64,000 nucleotides of DNA. Origin: JAHIKV01 sp965195225. GTDB taxonomy: Bacteria > Planctomycetota > Planctomycetia > Pirellulales > Thermoguttaceae. The stretch is from the NCBI GenBank assembly GCA_965195225.1, contig CBDAFL010000082.1, positions 30,222 to 94,221 of the forward strand, read 5' to 3'. The notes beneath the pieces are model-generated. The model searched no databases. It was given only the letters and a program-made list of their open reading frames with translations, and was not told the DNA's origin. A program made the translations under genes and the position numbers. Shown piece after piece: positions 34,143 through 42,680 of this stretch (positions within the stretch are counted from its first letter, which is position 1; every line of letters starts with the position of its first letter).

Positions 34143-35372
34143 ATGATTGCATCCGAAGTTGCAGCCACACTTAACCCGCAGAATGCCGCAGAGCGTGCCC
34201 AAGAGTACATCAAGACGATCAAACCCTATCCCGCCAAACGTTTCCGCAGCCGAGGGATTGTCACTTGCGCCGGCGGCCTCAGGTATTATCCTTCAGCCTG
34301 GGTGCTCATCAAAATGCTCCGCAAACTCGGCTGCCAACTACCGATCCAGGTCTGGTCCTTGGGCCAAGACGAGCTGGACGAGCGATGGATTTCGTTGGTC
34401 AAGCCGCTGGGGGTGGAATGCGTCGACGCCCATGAGGTCCGCAAGCGTCATCCGCACCCGCAGCTGGGCGGCTGGGCATGCAAACCCTACGCTATCCTGC
34501 ACTCTCCCTTTGAGGAAGTCCTCTTTTTGGACGCAGACAACGTGCCGGTCCACGATCCGACCTACCTGTTCGACGATCCACGCTATCGAGCCACCGGCGC
34601 GGTCTTTTGGCCCGATTGCGGCCGAACGCCGCCTGGCAGCGACCGATGGCGGATCTTTGGCGTTGAATATCGCGACGAGCCGGATCAGGAAAGTGGCCAA
34701 GTGCTCATCAACAAGAAGCTCTGCTGGTCGCCGCTGAACCTCTGCAATTGGTACAACGAACATTCCGACTTCTTCTACCGGTTCATCTACGGCGACAAGG
34801 ACACCTTTTGCTTTGCTTGGCGCCGGTTTGCCCAGCACTACGCCATGCCCGACCAGGGCACGACGTACATCCCTTATACGATATGTCAGCACGACTTTGA
34901 GGGCCGCCGAATCTTCCAGCACCGTTGCGGGGCCAAATGGTCGCTGGGCCGCAACGTCCGCGTTCGAGGTTTTGTTCATGAACCGCAGTGTTTCGAGTTC
35001 GTCGAGGAGTTGCAGCAGCTCTGGGATCCGATCCCGCATTTGACACGGTGCGTCTCGTCAACCGATCGGCAACAGATGGCCTCCTTGGTTGGCCGCCAAT
35101 TCAACTTCCAGCGCCTAGGGTATAACCGTAATTCCTTAGTCCTGGAAGATCGCTGTAAAGTCGGTGAAGGGAGCCGGCACTGTGAGTTCTTCTGGTGGAT
35201 TGATAATGGCGCGCTAATGCTTGTCGGCGCCGACGGGAGGCTGTCAGTACGCCTGGCAGAGCAAGCCGACGGTGTTTGGGAAGGATACACTTGCGGCAAA
35301 AAGCGGGGTTATGTTCGTCTGATGCCGTATCAGGTTGGAAGTGAAGCGAATCAGCCGGAAAACACTCCTTGA
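34143..35372 (+). CDS. Putative mannosyltransferase-like glycosyltransferase (MNN1-like), copy 2
   Basis: 409 residues from ATG 34143, preceded by GAGGAACTCCG. The first ~280 residues are nearly identical to copy 1 (25706), including EEVLFLDADNVPVHDPTYLF with its DxD-type site and ICQHDFEGRRIFQHRCGAKW; from about residue 285 the two diverge strongly. The sharp change from near-identity to divergence suggests domain swapping or gene conversion of the donor-binding half. Cytoplasmic, no signal peptide. It is the first gene after a T-run hairpin and probably forms an operon with the overlapping Cys-rich small protein. Confidence 0.7.
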   Translation: MIASEVAATLNPQNAAERAQEYIKTIKPYPAKRFRSRGIVTCAGGLRYYPSAWVLIKMLRKLGCQLPIQVWSLGQDELDERWISLVKPLGVECVDAHEVRKRHPHPQLGGWACKPYAILHSPFEEVLFLDADNVPVHDPTYLFDDPRYRATGAVFWPDCGRTPPGSDRWRIFGVEYRDEPDQESGQVLINKKLCWSPLNLCNWYNEHSDFFYRFIYGDKDTFCFAWRRFAQHYAMPDQGTTYIPYTICQHDFEGRRIFQHRCGAKWSLGRNVRVRGFVHEPQCFEFVEELQQLWDPIPHLTRCVSSTDRQQMASLVGRQFNFQRLGYNRNSLVLEDRCKVGEGSRHCEFFWWIDNGALMLVGADGRLSVRLAEQADGVWEGYTCGKKRGYVRLMPYQVGSEANQPENTP

Positions 35373-35662
35373 AACTTGCCATGCATCATCAAAACGACGA
35401 CAAAACGGTTGATCGGCAGTCCCAAAGTCCTCCGCCGCTGAGGAGACAAGCCTGGAACCTCGCCCGATCGCTGGCCGCGTTCGTGGCCGACGGATGCCGT
35501 ACGGTCGATGCCGAGCAATACCGCCAGCGGTTGGAGACCTGCGACACCTGCGAGCACCGTCGCAACGGCCGTTGCATGAAATGCGGTTGCCGCCTGGCGA
35601 TTAAAGCCCGTGGCCGAGCGTTTCGCTGTCCCATCGACAAGTGGCCCAAAAAATCCTGTTGA
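35369..35662 (+). CDS. Small Cys-rich, probably zinc-binding protein
   Basis: 97 residues. The TTG at 35369 overlaps the glycosyltransferase stop (TTGA) with GGAA eight bases before it; ATG 35381 is an alternative. The C-terminal half has the pattern CDTCEHRRNGRCMKCGC then FRCPIDKW, five clustered Cys plus one, typical of small zinc-binding modules (DUF6171-like layout) often found beside glycan or capsule genes. No catalytic motif. The overlap implies tight co-expression with the transferase. Promoter C overlaps its stop codon. Confidence 0.65.
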   Translation: MKLAMHHQNDDKTVDRQSQSPPPLRRQAWNLARSLAAFVADGCRTVDAEQYRQRLETCDTCEHRRNGRCMKCGCRLAIKARGRAFRCPIDKWPKKSC

Positions 35663-35784
35663 ATTTGACCATCGCGTACGATAAAGTAGCGGCAGCACAA
35701 AAGGGTATTCGCGGGGCCTGATCGCGCATCAGGTATCCATAAAGGCCCGCCGTCGGAGGTGACTCCGGCGGCGGGCCTTTTTTT
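35643..35784 (+). promoter_or_regulatory. Promoter and structured leader C (before transglutaminase gene)
   Basis: TGGCCCAAAA (35642-35651), TTGAAT (35659-35664), a 17-bp spacer and TAAAGT (35682-35687). The leader then has GGTATT (35704), hairpin CCTGAT-cgcgc-ATCAGG (35717-35733), GGTATCC, the hairpin GGCCCGCCGTCGGAG/CTCCGGCGGCGGGCC (35744-35777) and seven Ts. The stem sequences differ from leaders A and B while pairing is kept. Confidence 0.7.
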
Positions 35785-35882
35785 GCGCCTTGAACAAGGG
35801 CTTGAAACTAACGGCGCGGCTCGGTGCGAGAAACCGCCGGCCGCCGCAATCTTGGCTGTCGCTAAAACGAAAGGAAATTTCC

Positions 35883-37115
35883 ATGTCGTCCAGTCTTACC
35901 CACTGTCTGTGTTTGCTGGTGTGCTCCTTCGGCATGCTCATGAACCCCGGGGAATTTGGGAAGGGGGAGACCTACGAGGCCGTGTTCCAGGCAAAGGAAG
36001 CCGATTTCTGCGCCACGGCACCTCGGTCGGCTGAGGAGGAGGACGTCTCTGAAGTCGTCGGCGCCATGCCCGTGGAGTATCGGCTGCGGCTGGTTGAGCA
36101 ATTGGCGATGGCCGGAGACAACCGAGGCGAATTGCTTGCCGCCCTCCGCGTCGTCAAGCTCGAACACCGCGAGGCGTTGGCCTTCCTGATCGCCAACATG
36201 CCGACACGCGATCTCCGCCTGTTGAAAGGGAGCTTCTTGCTGGAGAACGTCGAGTTGGCCTACAAGGCCCGCGACGAAGCGCCCTGGGGCGCGTCGATCC
36301 CACACGAACTGTTCCTCAACGACGTCCTTCCCTACGCCAATGTCAGTGAACGCCGGGATCAGTGGCGAAAGGACTTCTTCGATCGTTTCATGGGCATCGC
36401 CAAGCAGTACCGAACGCCGGGCGAAGCAGCCCTCGGGCTGAACCATGACGTGTTCTCGCAACTGAAGGTAAGCTATCACGCCACCAAGCGGCACAAGCCC
36501 GACCAAAGCCCCGCCGAGTCGATGCGAATCGGCTATGCGTCCTGCACGGGCCTGTCGATCCTGTTGGTCGACGCCTGCCGCGCGGTAGGCATTCCGGCAC
36601 GACTCGTCGGTACGCCCCTTTGGTCCAACCGCCACGGCAACCACAGTTGGGTCGAGGTCTGGGACCGGCAATGGCGTTTCCTGGGCGCCGCCGAGTCGGA
36701 CAAGTTCGACCATGCGTGGTTTGTCGAGGCCGCGTCTCAGGCCGATCCGGACAAGTTGGAGCACCGTATCTACGCGACGTCGTTCCGACGGACTAAAACC
36801 CCTTTCCCACTGGTGTGGGACTTGAGCATTGAGTACGTCTCGGCCGACGACGTGACCTGCTTCTACACAAACCGCCGCACGAAGACATTTCGCGTCGTGG
36901 ACCGCCAGGACGGCAAGCCGGTGGAGGCCAGACTGACGATCCGCAAAAACGGAAAGATCGTGGCCGCCGACGCAACCGGCATGCCGTTCACCGTTCGGCT
37001 TGCCGGCGGGCAGATCTACGACGTTCGCGTCGAACCGCTCCGCGGCGGCGACGCCGTCGATCGTCGGATCGCCCTCTCGGACGAAAACAACCAGACAATC
37101 AACATCCCGCTGTAG
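35883..37115 (+). CDS. Exported transglutaminase-like protein
   Basis: 410 residues from ATG 35883 with AAAGGAAA upstream (the frame opening at 35790 lies in the leader). Signal peptide THCLCLLVCSFGMLMNPG. The middle holds the transglutaminase-like core: GYASCTGLSILLVDACRAVG with the candidate nucleophile Cys near residue 220, IPARLVGTPLWSNRHGNHSW with His, and EVWDRQWRFLGAAESD supplying the acidic residue. Such domains act as cysteine proteases or cross-linking enzymes at the cell surface. The C-terminal ~90 residues look like a beta-sandwich (RVVDRQDGKPVEARLTIRKN). A GGGGACTGTCCCC palindrome (37122) follows the stop. Confidence 0.75.
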   Translation: MSSSLTHCLCLLVCSFGMLMNPGEFGKGETYEAVFQAKEADFCATAPRSAEEEDVSEVVGAMPVEYRLRLVEQLAMAGDNRGELLAALRVVKLEHREALAFLIANMPTRDLRLLKGSFLLENVELAYKARDEAPWGASIPHELFLNDVLPYANVSERRDQWRKDFFDRFMGIAKQYRTPGEAALGLNHDVFSQLKVSYHATKRHKPDQSPAESMRIGYASCTGLSILLVDACRAVGIPARLVGTPLWSNRHGNHSWVEVWDRQWRFLGAAESDKFDHAWFVEAASQADPDKLEHRIYATSFRRTKTPFPLVWDLSIEYVSADDVTCFYTNRRTKTFRVVDRQDGKPVEARLTIRKNGKIVAADATGMPFTVRLAGGQIYDVRVEPLRGGDAVDRRIALSDENNQTINIPL

Positions 37116-37156
37116 GATCACGGGGACTGTCCCCTTCCCGCCGAACAAATAAATAC

Positions 37157-37302
37157 ACTGGCCCAAAACTTCTCTTGAAACCGGACACTGCGAGTGATAG
37201 AGTGACGAAACACTAAAGGTATCTGCGGAGCCTGACTTTGCGTCGGGTATCCAGAAGGGCCTGTCACCGAGACGATCCGTCCCGGTGACAGGCCCTTTTT
37301 TT
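37157..37302 (+). promoter_or_regulatory. Promoter and structured leader B of the intact Rhs gene
   Basis: CTGGCCCAAAA (37158-37168), TTGAAA (37175-37180), a 17-bp spacer and TAGAGT (37198-37203). The leader has GGTATC (37218), hairpin CCTGAC-tttgc-GTCGGG (37231-37247), GGTATCC, then GGGCCTGTCACCG/CGGTGACAGGCCC (37258-37295) and seven Ts (37296-37302). ATG 37343 follows with AAGGAGA. Confidence 0.75.
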
Positions 37303-37342
37303 GTGCCTTGCAACAGAACCCAAAACCGACAAGGAGATTCCC

Positions 37343-40300
37343 ATGTCCAGTAGCGTTTGCAATCCGTATAATCCCGACGAAATTATTCCGCCACCTTGTC
37401 CGACCTGCGGCGAGGCCAGTGACGGAGGCAGCAAGGTTCAACCACAGAACGGCAAGCCCCAGATCGGCGACCCCGGCTTGGCCTCGTCGGCCAACGGCCT
37501 GGAGATGGAGCAAAAAATCTGCTTTACTCCGGCGGACGATTTTGAAAACATCTGCCCCGACGCGTTTCCCAACGGCAACAACTTTTCCATGTCCAATGTG
37601 CCGCAGTTGGTTCAACTCGAATCGGGGGACGTGATCGCGGTCGTCTTCAACGCCCAGGAAGCCTATTGGTTCGTCGAAATCGACAACGAGTACATCCCAA
37701 GGTTCGGCGCACATCAGACGCTTACCCACGACGCCCAAACCAACCTCTTCACCTTTACCTATCCCGACGGCCGCAAGTGGCAGTTCCGCGATTTCGACCA
37801 GTATGAACATCCCTTGGGGGCGCTCTATAAGTCCTCCTCGCCCGGCGGACAGACCGCCACGGCCAGCTACGACGAAGACGACCGGCTCACCCAGTTGGAG
37901 CAGACAGACGGCACGACCACCGAGTCGTACCAGTACGCCTACGACGCGAACGACCGGATTCAGTCGGTCACGCTGGTCCGCGGCGGGACGAACATCCAGA
38001 AGGTGGAATACGCTTACTACGATGGTGAAGAAAATTACGGCAGCCTGGGCGACTTGAAGTCGTCTACCCGCTGGGAATACATCGACGACGATTGGGTGGA
38101 ACGCGACGTGCGCTACTATCGTTACTACACCAGCGGCGAGGGGAACGGTTTCAAGCACGCCATGAAATACGTCCTCGGGCCGCGGGCCTACCAGAGAATG
38201 GTCGACGACGGCTACAACGATCCCACCTCGGCCACCAACGCCCAGGTGGCCGATTACGCCGACAACTACTTCGAGTACGACGCCAACCAACGGGCCGACA
38301 AGGCAGTGGCCGCCGGCGGCACGCGAACCTATACGTTCGCCTACACCACGCAGGAACCGGCCAACACCGACTACAACAATTGGCGGACCAAGTCCGTCGA
38401 GACCCGGCCCGACGGCAGTACGATGACCATCTACACCAACCACGTCGGCCAGGCGCTGTTGAGGGAACTCGTCAAGGGGGACGACGGTTGGACCGAGTAT
38501 TTCGTCTATGGCGAGACCGGATATCCCGGCGAAGGCAAGCTCGTCGAGCACTGGACGCCGGCGGCGGTGGATAGCTACGTCGACAACGGGGGGACTAACA
38601 ACGACGAAATAGTAGTCACTTCCACCGGCGAGGGCGAAGAATATGGACATCTGGGCTTGATCCACGTGACCGACTACTACGGCGAAAACCCTTCGCCCGC
38701 GGCAGGCGCATCCACTGCCGGCGGCGTCGAGGGATACGTCCGGTATCAAAAGGTCAAAGAGGGCGACTCGGGCACGGAGATAAAAATCTCCGAGACCAAA
38801 TACTTCTCCCGCAGCGACGGCACGATGACCATCTATCCGGTGGCCGAGCAGACCGTCTACCAGAGCGACGCCAGCGGCGGCGGCGACCCGGCGACTACCA
38901 CATTCTCATACTCCTGGTACTCGGATACCCACCAGATCCAGGAGCGGACCGTGGAGTCGCCGGTCGTTGCTGCCGCGCACAACGGACCCGGCGGCGAAAC
39001 CGGCGCCACGCGCAAGGAATATTTTGATTCTTACGGCAACCTCACCTGGTCGAAGGACGAGCGCGGCCGGGTGACGTATCACGACTACGAGACGACGACC
39101 GGCGCGCGGGAGCGGACCATCGAGGACGTCGACAGCGATCAGTCGTCGGGGTTGAATCCGCCCAGCGGCTACGCGGGCAATAGCGACGGCCTGCATCTGG
39201 TCTCCGACTTTGAAACCGACTCACTCGCGCGCACTACGCGCTCGCTCGGCCCGGCGCACGACATCGGCGGCGTCAGCGTGCGGACCGCCGACTGGACCGT
39301 CTACGACGATGTCAACCATGAAGTCCGCTCGGCGCGCGGTTATCAGACCGTCAGCACCGAGGCATTCTCGCTGGTCAATCCCGTCTCGATTGTAAAGAAC
39401 GATGCCGACGGTAGAACGCTCGAATCCATCGAGGCGGTGTGGGACGGCACGGTGGCGGAGTTTTTGGCCGCCGATTACGACGACTTCCCGCAGACCGGCT
39501 TTGTCCGCTGGACGACCAGGCAATATGAAAACACCCTTCTCACCTTCACACGTCAATACCACAACATTCCCGCATCCGGCGCGGGGCTTTCCGACGTAAA
39601 CTACGCCGAGACTTCTTACGGCCATGATTCGATGGGCCGGCAAAACATGCAAGAGACGCCCGGCGGGACGATTACCCGAACGGTGTTCGACTGCCGCGGC
39701 AATCCGACGGAGGTTTACGTTGGCACCGACGACACCGGCGCGAGCGACATCGACCCGACCAACAACCACGCCCCGCCGAACAACATGGTGCTCGTGACGG
39801 AGTTGGCCTACGACGGCGCGGGCGGAAGCGGCGGCTGCGGGAGCTGCGACGGCGGAAACGGAAACCTCACCCAATCCACCCTGCACGTCGATGGCGACGC
39901 GGACCACGACCGCGCGACCGATCATACCTACGACTGGCGCAACCGCCGCACGACCACTCAAACCACCGACGGCACGACCGTCTACATCACGAAAAACACG
40001 CACGACAATCTCGACCGCGCGACGCAAGTGGACCGCTATCATACGTCGACCGCCTCGGGCAATCTGGTGGCTCGCGCCAAGACGTATTATGATAAACTCA
40101 GCCGCCCGTACAAGACCGAGCGGGTGCCGGTGGTCGATGGGACGCCCGGCGCGGCGCTGGCCACCAACTACTGGTACGACGCCGCCGGCAACAAGACGAC
40201 CCTGGAAGACCCGCTCGAACGACAGACGACCTGGGAATATGACCCCCTCAACCGGGTTAAGAAAGAGACGCTGCCCGACCCGGACGGCGAGGGCGCCGAG

Positions 40301-42625
40301 CTGGCCCCGTGGACAGTATATATATACGACGAAGCGGGCAATTTGACGAGTACCACGGATAGGCTTGACCACTCCACCACGTTTGGGTATGATCCAATCG
40401 GTCGTAAGGTGAGTGCGACCGATCCGAACGACGACACGACCGAGTTCTCCTACGACACGGCGGGCAACATGGGCAGCTTGACCGATCCGGAAGAAAACGT
40501 GACCGCGTGGACGCACGACCACGCCGACCGCGTCGTGGAGGAAGAAAACGAACTCGGCGCGCTACGGACCTTCCAGCACGACGCCGAGGGTAAACTCGTC
40601 CGCAAGATCGACCGCAACTCGTGCGTGACGGAGTACCAGTACGACTATCTCAAGCGCCAAACTTCCGAGACGTGGAAGCTGGGCGAAGAGACGGTCCGCG
40701 AGTTTTCCTTCACCCACAATCTCGGCGGCGATCTTCTTTCCGCTGCCGATCCGTCGGCGGCATACGGTTATCAATACGATGGGCTTGGCCGCGCCACGTC
40801 CATCGCCGCGACGATTACCGGTCTGCGGCCGGTGGTCACTTTGGTGCAAGAGCACAACTCGCTCGGACTGCGGTCGAAACTTTCCTCTTGGCTGGGCGAA
40901 TCGCGCGATTTCATCAACGATTTTTCCTACGACGGTCATGGGCGGATGTCGATGCTGAAGCAGCAGGACACGACTGGCGGCAACGCGGTTGCCGCGAAGC
41001 GCATCGACTTCGCCTACGACAGCGCCGACCAGTTCTCCACCATCACCCGCTACAACAACCTGGCCGGTACGCAGACCGTCGCGCAGAGTTCCCACACGTT
41101 TGACCTGACCGGTCGGCTGACGGACCTTACGCACACGAAGGGCGAGACCACGCTGGCCGATTACGACTGGTCGTTCGACGCCGCCAACCGCATGACACAG
41201 TACGTCAACAGCGTGGACGGCACGGTCAATTACACCAACGACAACGCCAGTCAGCTTACGGTCGCGGACTATACTTATCAGCCGCCGTTAACCGACGAAT
41301 CGTATACTTACGATTCCAACGGCAACCGCACGAACAACGGTTACTCAACCGGCGCGAACAACCGCTTGCTTTCCGACGGTACGTACACCTATACTTACGA
41401 TGCCGAGGGCAACCGCCTGACGCGCACCCACAGCGCCACAGGCGCGTTGACCCGCTACACCCGGGACCACCGCAACCGCTTGGTCTGTGTAGCGGAATAC
41501 GCCGATTCCGACCCTGCCACTCCACCCTACAATGTAGTCGAACACAGCTACGACTACCTCAATCGCTGGATCAAGCGCACCACGAGCGCCGACAACCAGC
41601 AAACGATCTTCGTTCATGATGACAACCAGATTGCATTGCAATTTGACAAGACCGGCACGGGCGACCTCGCCGCCGCCGATCTTTCGCACCGTTACACCTG
41701 GGGCCCTCTTGTTGACCAAATATTAGCCGACGAGCAAGTAACTTCACTTGAAACCGCCGGCAGCATGTTGTGGCCGCTCTGCGATCACTTGAACACGGTC
41801 CGCGACATCGCCTCCTACAACTCCGGCACGGACACCACCACGGTCGCCAACCACCGCGTCTACAACGCCTTCGGCAAGCTAATCTCCGAAACCAACTCGA
41901 GTGTAACCTGTCTCTTCTACTTCACCGCCCGCCCGCTGGACCTTTCCACCTTTCTCCAAAACAACCTCCACCGCTGGTATGACCCAGCAGTTGGTCGGTG
42001 GTTGAGCGAGGATCATATCTGGGACGACGACAACCCCTACCGCTACGTTGGCAATAATCCCACGAACGCCGTTGATCCGTCCGGCAAACGGGCATGTGAG
42101 ACGATCGATTTGCTGCTGAAGGATGGCTACAAATTAGATGCGGGAACTGACTGCGCCACGATTAACCTCACGGAGTACCTAGATTGGCGAAAGAAACACA
42201 ATTACCCGCCTGTGCCAGACGCATTCTTGGATCAACTGGATCGTGGATGTATCGGCCTGTGCGCAGGGGGGCAAGCCTGCGATCCTAACAAAGGGCCATA
42301 TAGCGACTGGCCGGAACGCGCCCCCAATACCACTTGCTATAGGACCGAGGCTAAGGCAAGAACACAAAAGTGTCCCGAAGGGACGACCACATTCTACTTT
42401 GCAAAAATGGGTCGGCCATATTCTCAGGACAATCCCTGGATCATTCCCAATGAGGATGGCACGTTCAATTATGTTACCTATAACGTGGGGTGCTATATGG
42501 ATATGAATTGTGGTGCCGGATACGGAGTAGCGCAGGTGATTCGGTTCTGTGAGAAGCACCCTGGCCCCGGTGGGCACTATCCGGCATGGATGTGGTGCGT
42601 AACATGTAAACCGTGCGAAAAATGA
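37343..42625 (+). CDS. Full-length Rhs/YD-repeat protein f with ~179-aa Cys-rich tip
   Basis: 1760 residues from ATG 37343 (AAGGAGATTCCC upstream). No signal peptide; the start MSSSVCNPYNPDEIIPPPCP has a CPTC pair. From about residue 130 to 1500 it is a long array of YD repeats (YDxxGR, YDYLNR, YDANDR, TDRLDHSTTFGYDPIGRK), which in Rhs/Tc-type proteins build a hollow shell that encloses the C-terminal domain. The core box GRWLSEDHIWDDDNPYRYVG and AVDPSG near residue 1575 marks the self-cleavage region, and the sequence after it is unique. The tip has about 15 Cys and ends WCVTCKPCEK; no known toxin motif. It is the only Rhs gene here with an intact 5' end, promoter and leader. No type VI secretion or VgrG gene is visible, so the export route is unknown. 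Confidence 0.9.
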   Translation: MSSSVCNPYNPDEIIPPPCPTCGEASDGGSKVQPQNGKPQIGDPGLASSANGLEMEQKICFTPADDFENICPDAFPNGNNFSMSNVPQLVQLESGDVIAVVFNAQEAYWFVEIDNEYIPRFGAHQTLTHDAQTNLFTFTYPDGRKWQFRDFDQYEHPLGALYKSSSPGGQTATASYDEDDRLTQLEQTDGTTTESYQYAYDANDRIQSVTLVRGGTNIQKVEYAYYDGEENYGSLGDLKSSTRWEYIDDDWVERDVRYYRYYTSGEGNGFKHAMKYVLGPRAYQRMVDDGYNDPTSATNAQVADYADNYFEYDANQRADKAVAAGGTRTYTFAYTTQEPANTDYNNWRTKSVETRPDGSTMTIYTNHVGQALLRELVKGDDGWTEYFVYGETGYPGEGKLVEHWTPAAVDSYVDNGGTNNDEIVVTSTGEGEEYGHLGLIHVTDYYGENPSPAAGASTAGGVEGYVRYQKVKEGDSGTEIKISETKYFSRSDGTMTIYPVAEQTVYQSDASGGGDPATTTFSYSWYSDTHQIQERTVESPVVAAAHNGPGGETGATRKEYFDSYGNLTWSKDERGRVTYHDYETTTGARERTIEDVDSDQSSGLNPPSGYAGNSDGLHLVSDFETDSLARTTRSLGPAHDIGGVSVRTADWTVYDDVNHEVRSARGYQTVSTEAFSLVNPVSIVKNDADGRTLESIEAVWDGTVAEFLAADYDDFPQTGFVRWTTRQYENTLLTFTRQYHNIPASGAGLSDVNYAETSYGHDSMGRQNMQETPGGTITRTVFDCRGNPTEVYVGTDDTGASDIDPTNNHAPPNNMVLVTELAYDGAGGSGGCGSCDGGNGNLTQSTLHVDGDADHDRATDHTYDWRNRRTTTQTTDGTTVYITKNTHDNLDRATQVDRYHTSTASGNLVARAKTYYDKLSRPYKTERVPVVDGTPGAALATNYWYDAAGNKTTLEDPLERQTTWEYDPLNRVKKETLPDPDGEGAELAPWTVYIYDEAGNLTSTTDRLDHSTTFGYDPIGRKVSATDPNDDTTEFSYDTAGNMGSLTDPEENVTAWTHDHADRVVEEENELGALRTFQHDAEGKLVRKIDRNSCVTEYQYDYLKRQTSETWKLGEETVREFSFTHNLGGDLLSAADPSAAYGYQYDGLGRATSIAATITGLRPVVTLVQEHNSLGLRSKLSSWLGESRDFINDFSYDGHGRMSMLKQQDTTGGNAVAAKRIDFAYDSADQFSTITRYNNLAGTQTVAQSSHTFDLTGRLTDLTHTKGETTLADYDWSFDAANRMTQYVNSVDGTVNYTNDNASQLTVADYTYQPPLTDESYTYDSNGNRTNNGYSTGANNRLLSDGTYTYTYDAEGNRLTRTHSATGALTRYTRDHRNRLVCVAEYADSDPATPPYNVVEHSYDYLNRWIKRTTSADNQQTIFVHDDNQIALQFDKTGTGDLAAADLSHRYTWGPLVDQILADEQVTSLETAGSMLWPLCDHLNTVRDIASYNSGTDTTTVANHRVYNAFGKLISETNSSVTCLFYFTARPLDLSTFLQNNLHRWYDPAVGRWLSEDHIWDDDNPYRYVGNNPTNAVDPSGKRACETIDLLLKDGYKLDAGTDCATINLTEYLDWRKKHNYPPVPDAFLDQLDRGCIGLCAGGQACDPNKGPYSDWPERAPNTTCYRTEAKARTQKCPEGTTTFYFAKMGRPYSQDNPWIIPNEDGTFNYVTYNVGCYMDMNCGAGYGVAQVIRFCEKHPGPGGHYPAWMWCVTCKPCEK

Positions 42626-42680
42626 CAATGACCTCTAAGCCGTGTAAGCAATGACAATGACCTCACGCAATTCGATGCAG
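42622..42680. repeat. 27-bp tandem duplication at Rhs stop / next start
   Basis: The unit AATGACAATGACCTC with its left flank CCGTG occurs at about 42611-42638 and 42639-42666. The first ATG overlaps the Rhs stop (ATGA), while the second starts the next gene. Confidence 0.7.

Noticed and set aside
35862..38749. Long minus-strand ORFs (483 and 543 codons) opposite the transglutaminase and Rhs genes
   Set aside because: They mirror strongly supported plus-strand genes, have Val/Gly/Arg-rich composition typical of antisense frames in GC-rich YD-repeat DNA, and lack ribosome sites or domains.
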